A stretch of DNA of 64,000 nt. Origin: Akkermansia muciniphila (GTDB lineage: Bacteria > Verrucomicrobiota > Verrucomicrobiia > Verrucomicrobiales > Akkermansiaceae). The DNA lies in NCBI RefSeq assembly GCF_900184965.1, contig NZ_FXYA01000122.1:1-64000 (forward strand), given 5' to 3'. The position numbers and the translations under genes are program-made. Shown here piece after piece: positions 44,489 through 52,729 of this stretch; within the stretch, counting starts at the first letter, position 1; every line of letters starts with the position of its first letter. Below the pieces are notes generated by a model. That model had not been told where the DNA came from, made no database searches, and saw only the letters and a list, made by a program, of their open reading frames with translations.

Positions 44489-47400
44489 ATGTCCAGCTTC
44501 TTCATCAAACACCCGACCATCGCCATCGTCATCTCGATCGTGATGATCCTGCTCGGCGGCCTGTCCCTGATGGGGCTCCCCATTGAGCAGTATCCCAACA
44601 TCGTCCCGCCCACCATCAAGATGCAGGCGACCTACCCGGGCGCGAATGCGGAGACGGTGGCCAATTCCGTAGCCTCCCCCATTGAGCAGTCCATTTCCGG
44701 CGTCGTGGGGATGGATTACATGACTTCCACCAACGCCAACAACGGCATCTGCTCCCTGAGCATCGTCTTTGAAGTAGGCACGGACCCCAACATGGACCAG
44801 ACGCTGGCCTACATGCGCTACGGGCAGGCCACCGCCCAGATTCCCGCGGAAGTCTCCCAGATGGGCATCACCATCACGCAGTCCACGGGCAGCCCGCTGG
44901 CCGTGGTCAACCTGTATTCTCCGGACGACAGCCTGAACGCCATCTTCCTGAGCAACTACGCCTACGTGAGCCTGGTGGACCCCGTGAAACGCGTTCCCGG
45001 CGTGGGCGACGTGCAGGTGTTCGGCGCGGGCCGCTACGCCATGCGCATCTGGCTGGACACCACCAAAATGGCCGCCCAGAACATCTCCGTGGGAGAAGTC
45101 CAGTCCGCCATCCAGGCGCAGAACACCGTGATTCCCGGCGGCCAGATCGGCGCGGAGCCGGCCCCTCCCGGAACGGAATTCACCTACAGCATCCAGACCA
45201 AGGGGCGCCTTCAGACGGCTGAGGAATTCGGCAACATCATCATCCGTGCGGAGGGGAACAAGCTCCTTTACCTGAAAGACATCGCCAAGGTGGAGCTGGG
45301 CTCCCAGACTTACAACGTATCCAGCAAATACAACGGCAGGGATTCCGGCGCCATCGCCGTGTATGCCGCTCCCGGCTCCAACGCCATCAACACGGTGGAC
45401 GCTCTGGTCAAGCTTTTTGAGGACCGCTCCCGCAGCTTCCCCGCCGGCATGGAGTACAACCTGACGCTGGACACCACGCTGGCCGTGCGCGCCTCCATTG
45501 AGGAAATCGAGCACACGCTGGTGGAAGCCCTCCTGCTGGTGGTTCTGGTGGTGTTCGTCTTCCTGCAAGGCTGGCGCGCCACGCTGATTCCGGCCATCGC
45601 CGTTCCGGTTTCCATCATCGCCACCTTCGCGCTGTTCCCTCTCCTGGGCTTCACGTTGAACACCATCTGCCTCATGGGCATGGTGCTGGCCATCGGCCTG
45701 GTGGTGGATGACGCCATCGTGGTGGTGGAAGCCGTGGAATCCCACATGGAGCGCGGCCTTACGCCCCGCCAGGCGGCCTTCGCCGCCATGGAGGAAGTAT
45801 CCGGGCCCGTCATCGCCATCGCCCTGGTGCTGGCGGCGGTGTTCCTGCCCTCCCTGCTGCTGCCGGGCATTACGGGCACGCTGTTCCAGCAGTTTGCCGT
45901 GACTATCGCCATTTCCATGCTCATTTCCGCGTTCAACGCGCTGACGCTCTCCCCGGCTCTGTCCGCCATTCTGCTCAAACCCAAGGATCCGTCCAAGGGA
46001 GGCCCGCTGAAATTCTTCTACCGCATTTTCAACCGCGGTTATGACGCCACGGCCAGCGGCTACACCAAAGTGTGCCACTTCCTGACCCGCAAGCTCATCA
46101 TCTCCATTCCGCTGCTGGCCCTGATCGCCTACGCGATTGTCCCCGTAGCCAAGAAAATCCCCAATGGCTTCCTGCCGGATGAAGACCAGGGCTACCTGTT
46201 CGCGGCCCTGATTATGCCGGAGGCCCGCTCCCTCCAGCTGACCACGGCCGCCGCGGACAAGGTCTCCGAACTCATCCGCCAGAATCCGAACGTGAAAGAC
46301 GTGATCGCCATTTCCGGCTTCAGCCTGCTGACGGGCGTGCAGAGCACGAACAACGCTTTCTTCTTCGTCATGCTCAAGCCCTGGGAGGAACGCCCCAATC
46401 CGGACCAGAGCGCCCTGGCGGTCACTGCCCAGCTGAACGCCCTGCTGACCACGAAAATTTCCGAAGGGGTCACCATGTGCTTCCAGCCTCCGGCCATTGC
46501 GGGGGTAGGTTCCGCCAACGGCGTCACCTTCATGCTGGAAGACCGCGACGGCAAGGGCACGGAATACCTGGCGGAACAGACGGACATCTTTGTGAAGGAA
46601 GCGAACAAGCTTCCGATATTCGACCCGAACAACAACGGCGGCGTGCGCAGCGTGATGTCCTTCGCCGTGGAACAGAAGGATGTGCGGCTGGATGAAGAAA
46701 AATGCGCCACGCTGGGCGTCAGCATCAGTGAAGCCAACAGCCTGCTCCAGGCCTACATGGGGTCCCTGTTCATCAACTACATCACCCTTTACGGCCAGCA
46801 GTGGCAGGTGTACATCCAGGCTCAGGGCAGCGACCGCACGGGAACGGACATGCTCAAGAACTTCTACGTGAAGAATAACACGGGCAGTTCCGTCCCCCTC
46901 TCCACCCTCGTGAAAATCACGGATATCACGGGGCCGGAATTCCTGCTGCGCCAGAACCTGTATAATTCCTCCAAACTCATGGTCACGCCCGCCCGGGGCT
47001 ACTCCAACTCCCAGGCCATGGAGGCGCTGGAAAAAACCTTTGAAGCCAGCATGCCTTCCGACATGGGTTACAGCTACGCGGACATGAGCTATCAGGAAGA
47101 AAAAATCCAGAACGGCATCGGCATCGTGCAGATTTTCCTGCTCTCCTCCGTCTTCGTTTTCCTGATCCTGGCGGCCCTGTATGAACGGTGGTCCCTGCCC
47201 CTCAGCATTTTCATGACGGTGCCCATCGCGGCCCTTGGCGCGTTCCTGGGCCTGTACTGGTTCGGTTATGAATTGAACCTGTACGCGCAAATCGGCCTGG
47301 TGATGCTCATCGGCCTGGCGGCCAAGAATGCCATTTTGATCGTGGAATTCGCCGTCATTGAAATGGAACGCGGCAAAACGCTGATGGAAGCCACGCTTTC

Positions 47401-47704
47401 CGCCGCCAGAATCCGCCTGCGCCCCATCCTGATGACTTCCTTCGCTTTCATTCTGGGCTGCGTTCCGCTGGCGCTGGCCTCCGGTTCCGGCGCTTATTCC
47501 CGCAATATCATCGGAATCGTGGTCATTGCCGGGATGACGATGGCGACGGTCGTGGGCATTTTCCTGATTCCGTGCTCCTTCTATTTCATCATGAAACTCT
47601 TCCGCGTCCGCGTCGCCCGTAAGACGGTGGAAACGGAAGACCCGGATGAAATCATCGCCCGCAAGCATCTGTTCCACGAAGCCCATGAATCATTAAAAGG
47701 GTAA
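44489..47704 (+). CDS. RND multidrug efflux permease (MexB/AcrB family)
   Basis: A 1,071-residue HAE1-type proton antiporter. It begins MSSFFIKHPTIAIVISIVMI and has GLPIEQYPNIVPPTI, typical of AcrB/MexB. The proton relay is in GMVLAIGLVVDDAIVVVEAVE, and LFLQGWRATLIPAIAVP-like sequence precedes the central TM helices. The second repeat carries IGLVMLIGLAAKNAILIVEFA. It is closer to AcrB than the RND protein at 21328. The last gene of the operon, the OMF, starts 37 nt downstream. Confidence 0.96.
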   Translation: MSSFFIKHPTIAIVISIVMILLGGLSLMGLPIEQYPNIVPPTIKMQATYPGANAETVANSVASPIEQSISGVVGMDYMTSTNANNGICSLSIVFEVGTDPNMDQTLAYMRYGQATAQIPAEVSQMGITITQSTGSPLAVVNLYSPDDSLNAIFLSNYAYVSLVDPVKRVPGVGDVQVFGAGRYAMRIWLDTTKMAAQNISVGEVQSAIQAQNTVIPGGQIGAEPAPPGTEFTYSIQTKGRLQTAEEFGNIIIRAEGNKLLYLKDIAKVELGSQTYNVSSKYNGRDSGAIAVYAAPGSNAINTVDALVKLFEDRSRSFPAGMEYNLTLDTTLAVRASIEEIEHTLVEALLLVVLVVFVFLQGWRATLIPAIAVPVSIIATFALFPLLGFTLNTICLMGMVLAIGLVVDDAIVVVEAVESHMERGLTPRQAAFAAMEEVSGPVIAIALVLAAVFLPSLLLPGITGTLFQQFAVTIAISMLISAFNALTLSPALSAILLKPKDPSKGGPLKFFYRIFNRGYDATASGYTKVCHFLTRKLIISIPLLALIAYAIVPVAKKIPNGFLPDEDQGYLFAALIMPEARSLQLTTAAADKVSELIRQNPNVKDVIAISGFSLLTGVQSTNNAFFFVMLKPWEERPNPDQSALAVTAQLNALLTTKISEGVTMCFQPPAIAGVGSANGVTFMLEDRDGKGTEYLAEQTDIFVKEANKLPIFDPNNNGGVRSVMSFAVEQKDVRLDEEKCATLGVSISEANSLLQAYMGSLFINYITLYGQQWQVYIQAQGSDRTGTDMLKNFYVKNNTGSSVPLSTLVKITDITGPEFLLRQNLYNSSKLMVTPARGYSNSQAMEALEKTFEASMPSDMGYSYADMSYQEEKIQNGIGIVQIFLLSSVFVFLILAALYERWSLPLSIFMTVPIAALGAFLGLYWFGYELNLYAQIGLVMLIGLAAKNAILIVEFAVIEMERGKTLMEATLSAARIRLRPILMTSFAFILGCVPLALASGSGAYSRNIIGIVVIAGMTMATVVGIFLIPCSFYFIMKLFRVRVARKTVETEDPDEIIARKHLFHEAHESLKG

Positions 47705-47741
47705 CCCCCTTTGCAACCATCTGAAAACAGACTCAACGCAT

Positions 47742-49175
47742 ATGCGAAGAAACCCATACATCACACGCGCCATCCTTCTGGGAACGGCTTTTGCCGCTTC
47801 CTCCTGCATGATGGGCCCCGACTTCAAACCGGTGGACATGCCCATGCCCGCGGCATTCAGGGGAGCCCCCGCGGCGACGGAATCCATTGCGGACCTGCCC
47901 TGGTGGAAAGTCTTCAAAAACAAGGACCTTCAGGACCTCCTGACGGACACCTACAACAATAACCGCGACTTGAAAGCCGCCATGGCGCGCGTGGAAAAGG
48001 CACGCCAGTACATCACCATTACGGAGGCCCCGCTCTTCCCGTGGGCGGATTATTCCGGCTCCGTCAGCAAAGGCTCCAACTATACCGGAGGCGGCATCGT
48101 CCAGACTACCGGAAACACACTGACGCCAGGGGCGATTGACGCCGGCATTTCCTGGGAACTGGATATCTGGGGCAAAACGCGCCGGATGACGGAAGCTGCC
48201 CGCGCAGACTACCTGGCTTCCGAAGAAGGACAGCGCGCGCTTATGCTTTCCCTGCTCCGCCAGGTGGCGGACTCCTACCTCCAGCTCCTCCAGCTGGACG
48301 AACAGCTTGCCATCGTGCAGAAATCCGTGGAATCCTATTCCGAAAGCCTGCGCCTGTTTGACGAACAGCTCGAAGGCCAGGTGGGCGACAGGCTCCAGGT
48401 GGCTTCCGCCAAGGCGGCCCTGGCTTCCTCCCAGGCCCAGATTCCCGCCATTCAGGTGCAAATCGCCAATTTGGAAAACGCGGTCTCCGTCCTGGCCGGA
48501 CGCGCTCCCGGCCATATCCGCCGTTCCGGCAGCACCCGGGACATCGCCTATAACGTTAAGGTTCCCGCCGGCATTCCGGCCTACATCCTTTCCAGAAGGC
48601 CCGACGTCCGCCAGAGCGAATACAAGCTGCGCGCCGCCAATGCCGAGGTGGGCGTAGCCATTGCCAACTACTTCCCGACCATCTCCCTGACGGCGGCGGG
48701 CGGTCTCGCCTCCGCAGACCTGCGCCACGTGCAGGGACGCCGCGGCGGCTGGGGCCTGGGAACCAATCTGACCGGCCCCCTCTTCCAGGCGGGCAAGCTG
48801 ACGGCCTCCGAAAAAGCGGCCAAGGCGGAATTCCTGGCGGCCAGCAACGACTATGAGCAAACGGTTCTCAACGCCCTGGCGGAAGTCTCCAGCACGCTCA
48901 TCCAGAGGGACAAGCTGCGGAGCATCACCGCCACCCAGTCCGAGGCCGTGGAAGCCTACCACACGGCGGTAAAACTCTCCTTTGAGCGCTACCGCACAGG
49001 CCTTTCCAACTACATTGAAGTCCTGTACGCCCAGCAGAACCTCTACCCCGCGCAGATTCAGCTTTCCCAGTACTATTACCAGCACGCCAGCACGCTGGTT
49101 TCCCTGTACACGGCCCTGGGCGGCGGCTGGAACATGAGCCACAAGGCTATCATGGATGGCCCTTCCGGGCGATAA
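47742..49175 (+). CDS. Outer membrane efflux lipoprotein (OprM/NodT family)
   Basis: A 477-residue TolC-like channel. The lipobox is AASSC, so the mature protein starts at a lipidated Cys, then MMGPDFKPVDMPMPAAF (family: vGPdYk-P...lP-af). Two repeats of long coiled helices and beta strands include WELDIWGKTRRMTEAARADYLASEEGQRALMLSLLRQVADSYLQLL and the second-repeat SRRPDVRQSEYKLRAANAEVGVAIA. LSFERYRTGLSNYIEVLYAQQ is diagnostic. Completes the pump with the preceding two genes and may also serve the pump at 20184-24435, which lacks its own channel. Confidence 0.94.
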   Translation: MRRNPYITRAILLGTAFAASSCMMGPDFKPVDMPMPAAFRGAPAATESIADLPWWKVFKNKDLQDLLTDTYNNNRDLKAAMARVEKARQYITITEAPLFPWADYSGSVSKGSNYTGGGIVQTTGNTLTPGAIDAGISWELDIWGKTRRMTEAARADYLASEEGQRALMLSLLRQVADSYLQLLQLDEQLAIVQKSVESYSESLRLFDEQLEGQVGDRLQVASAKAALASSQAQIPAIQVQIANLENAVSVLAGRAPGHIRRSGSTRDIAYNVKVPAGIPAYILSRRPDVRQSEYKLRAANAEVGVAIANYFPTISLTAAGGLASADLRHVQGRRGGWGLGTNLTGPLFQAGKLTASEKAAKAEFLAASNDYEQTVLNALAEVSSTLIQRDKLRSITATQSEAVEAYHTAVKLSFERYRTGLSNYIEVLYAQQNLYPAQIQLSQYYYQHASTLVSLYTALGGGWNMSHKAIMDGPSGR

Positions 49176-49221
49176 AGGCGCTTCCCCTGACAACAGGCAA
49201 TATACCTGACTGTTTTTTCTC

Positions 49222-49256
49222 CCTCCGGCAAGCACAGCTTGCCGGAGGATTTGTTT
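49222..49256 (+). terminator. Terminator of the RND-OMF operon
   Basis: Perfect 12-bp stem CCTCCGGCAAGC-ACA-GCTTGCCGGAGG followed by ATTTGTTTT. Confidence 0.9.
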
Positions 49257-49582
49257 TCCGGCCCGTGAACAACGGCGGCTCTCCAACCGCCTTCTCCGTC
49301 CCGGCAGCAGGAACCACGGGACGGGAATTCCCAACGGAGGGGCTCTTTTCCTGTTCCGTCCCGCATCCGGAAAGCGCAAGGCCCTCAACCGCTCCTTCTC
49401 CTTTTTCCCCGCGGAAACGGAGACCATATCGGCATTGCCCAATTCCCGTTCATTCACGATCAACGGGCCGCAGGACAATTCCATCGCGTTTTCAGAAATT
49501 CATGACCGTTGATTCCGATATTCCGCCGTTTTCAACAAAACAAGCCATCTCCCGCTTTCATCGCTGATGTGCCGCCTCCCGC
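49257..49582. other. Intergenic region, nothing recognised
   Basis: GC-rich sequence after the terminator. The open frames across it lack coding character. Confidence 0.45.
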
Positions 49583-49764
49583 CGGATTTCTAATCCGTTT
49601 GCGGCAATTCGAGCTTCCCAACAGGAGTAAAATTCGGCAAATCATGGCGAAAGAAATGGGCCGGGAAAAGACCAGCGCCCGGAAACACTACTGAAAATCA
49701 ATGTATTGGGGCAAACAACGCATTTATCTTCAATATTTTTAATTGTTGGCGGATTAGAAATCCG
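49583..49764. repeat. Candidate invertible promoter segment B (inverted repeats)
   Basis: CGGATTTCTAATCCG (49583-49597) and CGGATTAGAAATCCG (49750-49764) are perfect 15-bp inverted copies, 182 bp end to end. They lie 58 bp before the surface-protein gene. The central 3 nt of each palindrome (TCT versus AGA) fix their opposite orientation. The right half of the segment is AT-rich and contains a weak TTGGGG-N17-TTCAAT (49706-49734) toward the gene. The core matches segment A at 30236-30410. Confidence 0.6.
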
Positions 49765-49822
49765 ATAAAAAACGGAAGTTTCTTACGCGGAAACATTTTT
49801 AGCAACTGTTGTAATCACTCAC

Positions 49823-50581
49823 ATGAAGACTAAATATCTTGCTCTCCTGATCGCCGCCATAGGAGGCAGCCTGTCCTTCGGGGCTTCCATCGACGGTCTG
49901 GACGCGGCTTATTCAAAAGCAACCACCGTTTATAACGGAACCTCCGGCGATACACTGTCTGTGTCATCCCCCACAACTATTAGCTTAAACAACGCATACA
50001 GCTGGACGATGGCATTCACCATTTCCGGGCTGGGAGCCACTTCAAATTCAGATGTAGGGTTGCTGTTTACCTACAACACCGGCTCTTACAAAAATCTGGA
50101 AGGTCTGGGATTTCAGCTTACGGAGTCCGGCAATCTCACTCTTTGCGCCGGAGGTTTTGCTTATGGCGGAAATCCAGCTGCCTCCTCCCCCTGGAAAACG
50201 CAAACGTTTTCCGGTTATTCCGCCAGCACCCCCCTGACCCTGTTTTACACATTCAACAGGGGAAATGTTTCCATCTCCGCCATGCTGGGGGACGACACGT
50301 CCACACTGACCACGCTGGGAGACCTCAGCAGCTCAGCCGCTTTCAGCAACCAGAACATGACTCAGATCAATTTCTCCGCCAAAGACGCCACCGGAAACAC
50401 ATGGTCCGTCCCGAATGGAATCACGGGGGAATATACCCTGAACAATTTTGATCTGTACACGGCGGTTTTGACAGAAGAGCAGATGAAGGCATACGCCCTG
50501 AGCGCCGTTCCGGAACCGGCTGCGGCCTCTCTCGGCCTGCTGGGCCTGGGCATCCTGCTGATGCGCCGCCGCAGGGCTTAA
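49823..50581 (+). CDS. PEP-CTERM LamG-like surface protein
   Basis: A 252-residue exported protein. It has a signal peptide (MKTKYLALLIAAIGGSLSFGA) and a beta-rich, concanavalin/LamG-like middle with Thr/Ser-rich strands (NNAYSWTMAFTISGLG, YSASTPLTLFYTFNRGN). The C-terminal sorting tail VPEPAAASLGLLGLGILLMRRRRA has the PEP motif, one TM helix and an Arg cluster. Such tails are cleaved by exosortase and the protein is placed on the cell surface. Probably a glycan-binding or matrix protein. Codon use is less biased and AT-richer at the start than its neighbours. Expression may be switched by segment B upstream. Confidence 0.85.
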   Translation: MKTKYLALLIAAIGGSLSFGASIDGLDAAYSKATTVYNGTSGDTLSVSSPTTISLNNAYSWTMAFTISGLGATSNSDVGLLFTYNTGSYKNLEGLGFQLTESGNLTLCAGGFAYGGNPAASSPWKTQTFSGYSASTPLTLFYTFNRGNVSISAMLGDDTSTLTTLGDLSSSAAFSNQNMTQINFSAKDATGNTWSVPNGITGEYTLNNFDLYTAVLTEEQMKAYALSAVPEPAAASLGLLGLGILLMRRRRA

Positions 50582-50731
50582 ACTTTCGTCCGCCCGCCAG
50601 ACGGGCCGCGCGATTATTCCCGAAGAACGCGCTTTCCCCGGAGCCGGCCTGTCTGGATGCATTCAGCAGCGGCACGGAAAAAATATTTCATCAACGGCCC
50701 TTCGTTTTCTTCAGGCCCTGATGGAACAAAG

Positions 50732-50766
50732 AAGCCCCCGCGGCATAACGCCTGCGGGGGCTTTTC
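50732..50766. terminator. Bidirectional terminator
   Basis: AAGCCCCCGC...GCGGGGGCTT stem between the convergent surface-protein and Nudix genes, with T-rich tails on both strands. Confidence 0.75.
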
Positions 50767-50807
50767 TATTAAAGAAAAAACGGTAACGCCGCTCAAGGAG
50801 CGTTTTT

Positions 50808-51428
50808 TCAGTCTTCCCTTCTTTTAAACAATTCCAACGCAAGCTGGGACCAGGTCTCCAGTTTCTCAAACATTTCCCCGGACAGTTCCTCCGGAGACAC
50901 GAAACGGAGATTGGCCAGGGCCGCTTCATTCGCGCGCACACGGTCCGTATCCAGCTCAAACAGGTGGACAATGCCCAGATGCACGGCCCCCACCTCATTG
51001 GTATCGTCATTAATCACGCCGAGCACCCGCTGGGTGCAGCTCCCGTCAATAACCAGTTCCTCGCGGATTTCGCGCTCCACTCCGGCCAGATAGGTGGACA
51101 CGTCGTCATGGCCGGATTGGCGGTCCACCGGATTGATATGGCCTCCGATGCCGATGGACCCCTTGTCATGCAGGCGGGCCTCGCCACCGGAACCTCCGCG
51201 CGTGTAATGCAGAATGCGGCCCCTGTGGCAGAAAATGGCATAGGCGATGATCTGCTTGTGGGAAGGATCGTTTTCCGCGGCCTCCCGGTCCATGAAGGAG
51301 GCGACGCCCGGCTTCATGAACGCATTCAGATAATGATCCCCGCCTTTCCGGTGTCCCTGGAAATAGCCCGCCTCCTCAAAGGCGGCGCGGGGAACCACCA
51401 GAACCTGTTCTCCATGGTAACGTGACAT
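50808..51428 (-). CDS. Nudix-family hydrolase
   Basis: A 206-residue protein. The Nudix box is extended: GIGGHINPVD, then an insertion of about 12 residues before YLAGVEREIREELVI. The N-terminus (HGEQVLVVPRAAFEEAGYFQGH) and the conserved HYTRGGSGGEARLHDKGSIGIGGH place it in a Nudix subgroup often named phosphoesterase. The actual substrate is not known. It is transcribed toward the terminator at 50732. Confidence 0.85.
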   Translation of the reverse strand: MSRYHGEQVLVVPRAAFEEAGYFQGHRKGGDHYLNAFMKPGVASFMDREAAENDPSHKQIIAYAIFCHRGRILHYTRGGSGGEARLHDKGSIGIGGHINPVDRQSGHDDVSTYLAGVEREIREELVIDGSCTQRVLGVINDDTNEVGAVHLGIVHLFELDTDRVRANEAALANLRFVSPEELSGEMFEKLETWSQLALELFKRRED

Positions 51429-51528
51429 GGAGACACCCTACCCGTTTTCCTCCCGCGCTCAACAAAAAAGGCGCTGAAACGGCAAATTCGCCCTTTCCTT
51501 CCAGGAACGCGCAGGCCGCCCCTCCGCA

Positions 51529-52068
51529 TCAGGAAATATCCCGCACTTCCACGCCATGGTTCCGGAACCTGCGCATGATGCTTTCCAGCTGTTCCGCATT
51601 CATGAGATGGAGCGGCAGCCACAGCACCAGCTTCTTGCCGAACAGGAACAGCAGCGCGTGGCGCGTCCTGCACAACGTGGAAAAACGGTCGTAGGGAATA
51701 TTCATGGGATCTACGCCCTTGCTGGAGAACGTCAGGTAGTCCTCATGGAAAACGTAATCCTTTTCCTGATGGTACATGGGCACTTTTTTGTTGGCGGCCA
51801 GAGCGGCCTTTGCCAGGAAGGGAACGTAAAACCAGGACAGGATAATCGCCATCAGCACCCCGGCCAGGGACAGCCAGGCGAATAAGGGCAGAGGCCGCAG
51901 GGAAAAGGAATACAGCGTCATCAACATAAAAAAGGCCGTAATGGCCAGATCCAGAGGCTTCTTCCACCTGGGACGCACCGCATGGTACCATGCCACCAGC
52001 ACCTGCGTTGCCAGGCGGTCGGAAGGTACGGGCTTGACGAGTTTGATGACCTCTGAATCCTGCATCAT
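51529..52068 (-). CDS. YcxB-like membrane protein
   Basis: A 179-residue protein with two central TM helices (PLDLAITAFFMLMTLYSF and LFAWLSLAGVLMAIILSW, about residues 37-80). The C-terminal PH-like beta domain is DYVFHEDYLTFSSKGVDPMNIPYDRFSTLCRTRHALLLF-like. This layout fits the YcxB-like family of unknown function. The start at 52068 gives MMQDSEVI; a second ATG follows directly. Confidence 0.7.
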   Translation of the reverse strand: MMQDSEVIKLVKPVPSDRLATQVLVAWYHAVRPRWKKPLDLAITAFFMLMTLYSFSLRPLPLFAWLSLAGVLMAIILSWFYVPFLAKAALAANKKVPMYHQEKDYVFHEDYLTFSSKGVDPMNIPYDRFSTLCRTRHALLFLFGKKLVLWLPLHLMNAEQLESIMRRFRNHGVEVRDIS

Positions 52069-52255
52069 GGCGGCAGGGTAGCTTTATTCCCGCCGGAGAA
52101 AAAGCCTAAAAGAGGGTTCTTCCGCCGCTATTGTGTCAAAAAAGCCCCTCCGGAAAGGTTTCCGGCCCCTTTTTCCCGCCTCCGTTCACGGGGGAAAGCC
52201 TCCTTCCCCGCATGCAGGCCAGAATTTCCTTGATAATCATAGTTCCCTTCATAGA

Positions 52256-52729
52256 ATGAGAAACCAAAAGCTTTCTGAAGACCCGGTGGCAGACAATCTT
52301 CAAATTCACGTACGCACGTTCCAGCCCTCAACCACTCAGGCACAGGCTCTGGAAGCCCTGACGGATTCCATGTCGGAAGTCCTTGACGACCGACAGCTAA
52401 GGCACATCAGGAATGCGGTTCTTCTGCGCGAGGAAACGCAGACCACTTATCTGGACCACGGCCTGGCCGTCCCTCACGGACGCACCAGCGCGCTGGATTC
52501 CATGCAGGTCACCGTAGGCATCAGCCCTGAGGGCGTCCTCTGGCCGGACGATTCCCGCAGCGCGCACCTCATTGTGATGCTGGGCGTTCCCGCCTCCATG
52601 GTGACCGGCTACCTGACCACCATGCAGAAATTGTTGCGGTGGCATAAAAACGCCCCCCTGGGCCCCAACGGGGAATGGACGGGAGATGAAGCCGGCCTCC
52701 TGGCGTCCCTTCAACAAGCCCTGCAATGA
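52256..52729 (+). CDS. PtsN-like PTS EIIA-type protein
   Basis: A 157-residue EIIA (Fru/Ntr type) domain. The phosphorylatable histidine is in TTYLDHGLAVPHGRTSALD near residue 65 (family: GiaiPHgr). The segments NAVLLREETQTT and HLIVMLGVPA fit. The start at 52256 (MRNQKLSEDP) is chosen; the longer frame to 52133 has no similarity. It overlaps the ClC gene start (ATGA, 52726-52729), so it is cotranslated with the channel and may regulate it. No EI or HPr is nearby. Confidence 0.85.
   Translation: MRNQKLSEDPVADNLQIHVRTFQPSTTQAQALEALTDSMSEVLDDRQLRHIRNAVLLREETQTTYLDHGLAVPHGRTSALDSMQVTVGISPEGVLWPDDSRSAHLIVMLGVPASMVTGYLTTMQKLLRWHKNAPLGPNGEWTGDEAGLLASLQQALQ

Noticed and set aside
44474-47686. Very long open frames opposite RND pumps, carboxyltransferase, metY and other genes
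   Set aside because: They lie antisense to genes with clear motifs in GC-rich DNA, have His/Gly/Arg-rich composition and no recognised domain.
49583-49764. The inverted repeats of segment B as a pair of terminators
   Set aside because: Neither palindrome has a T run on its 3' side, the stems are only 6 bp, and the upstream operon already ends at the terminator at 49222.
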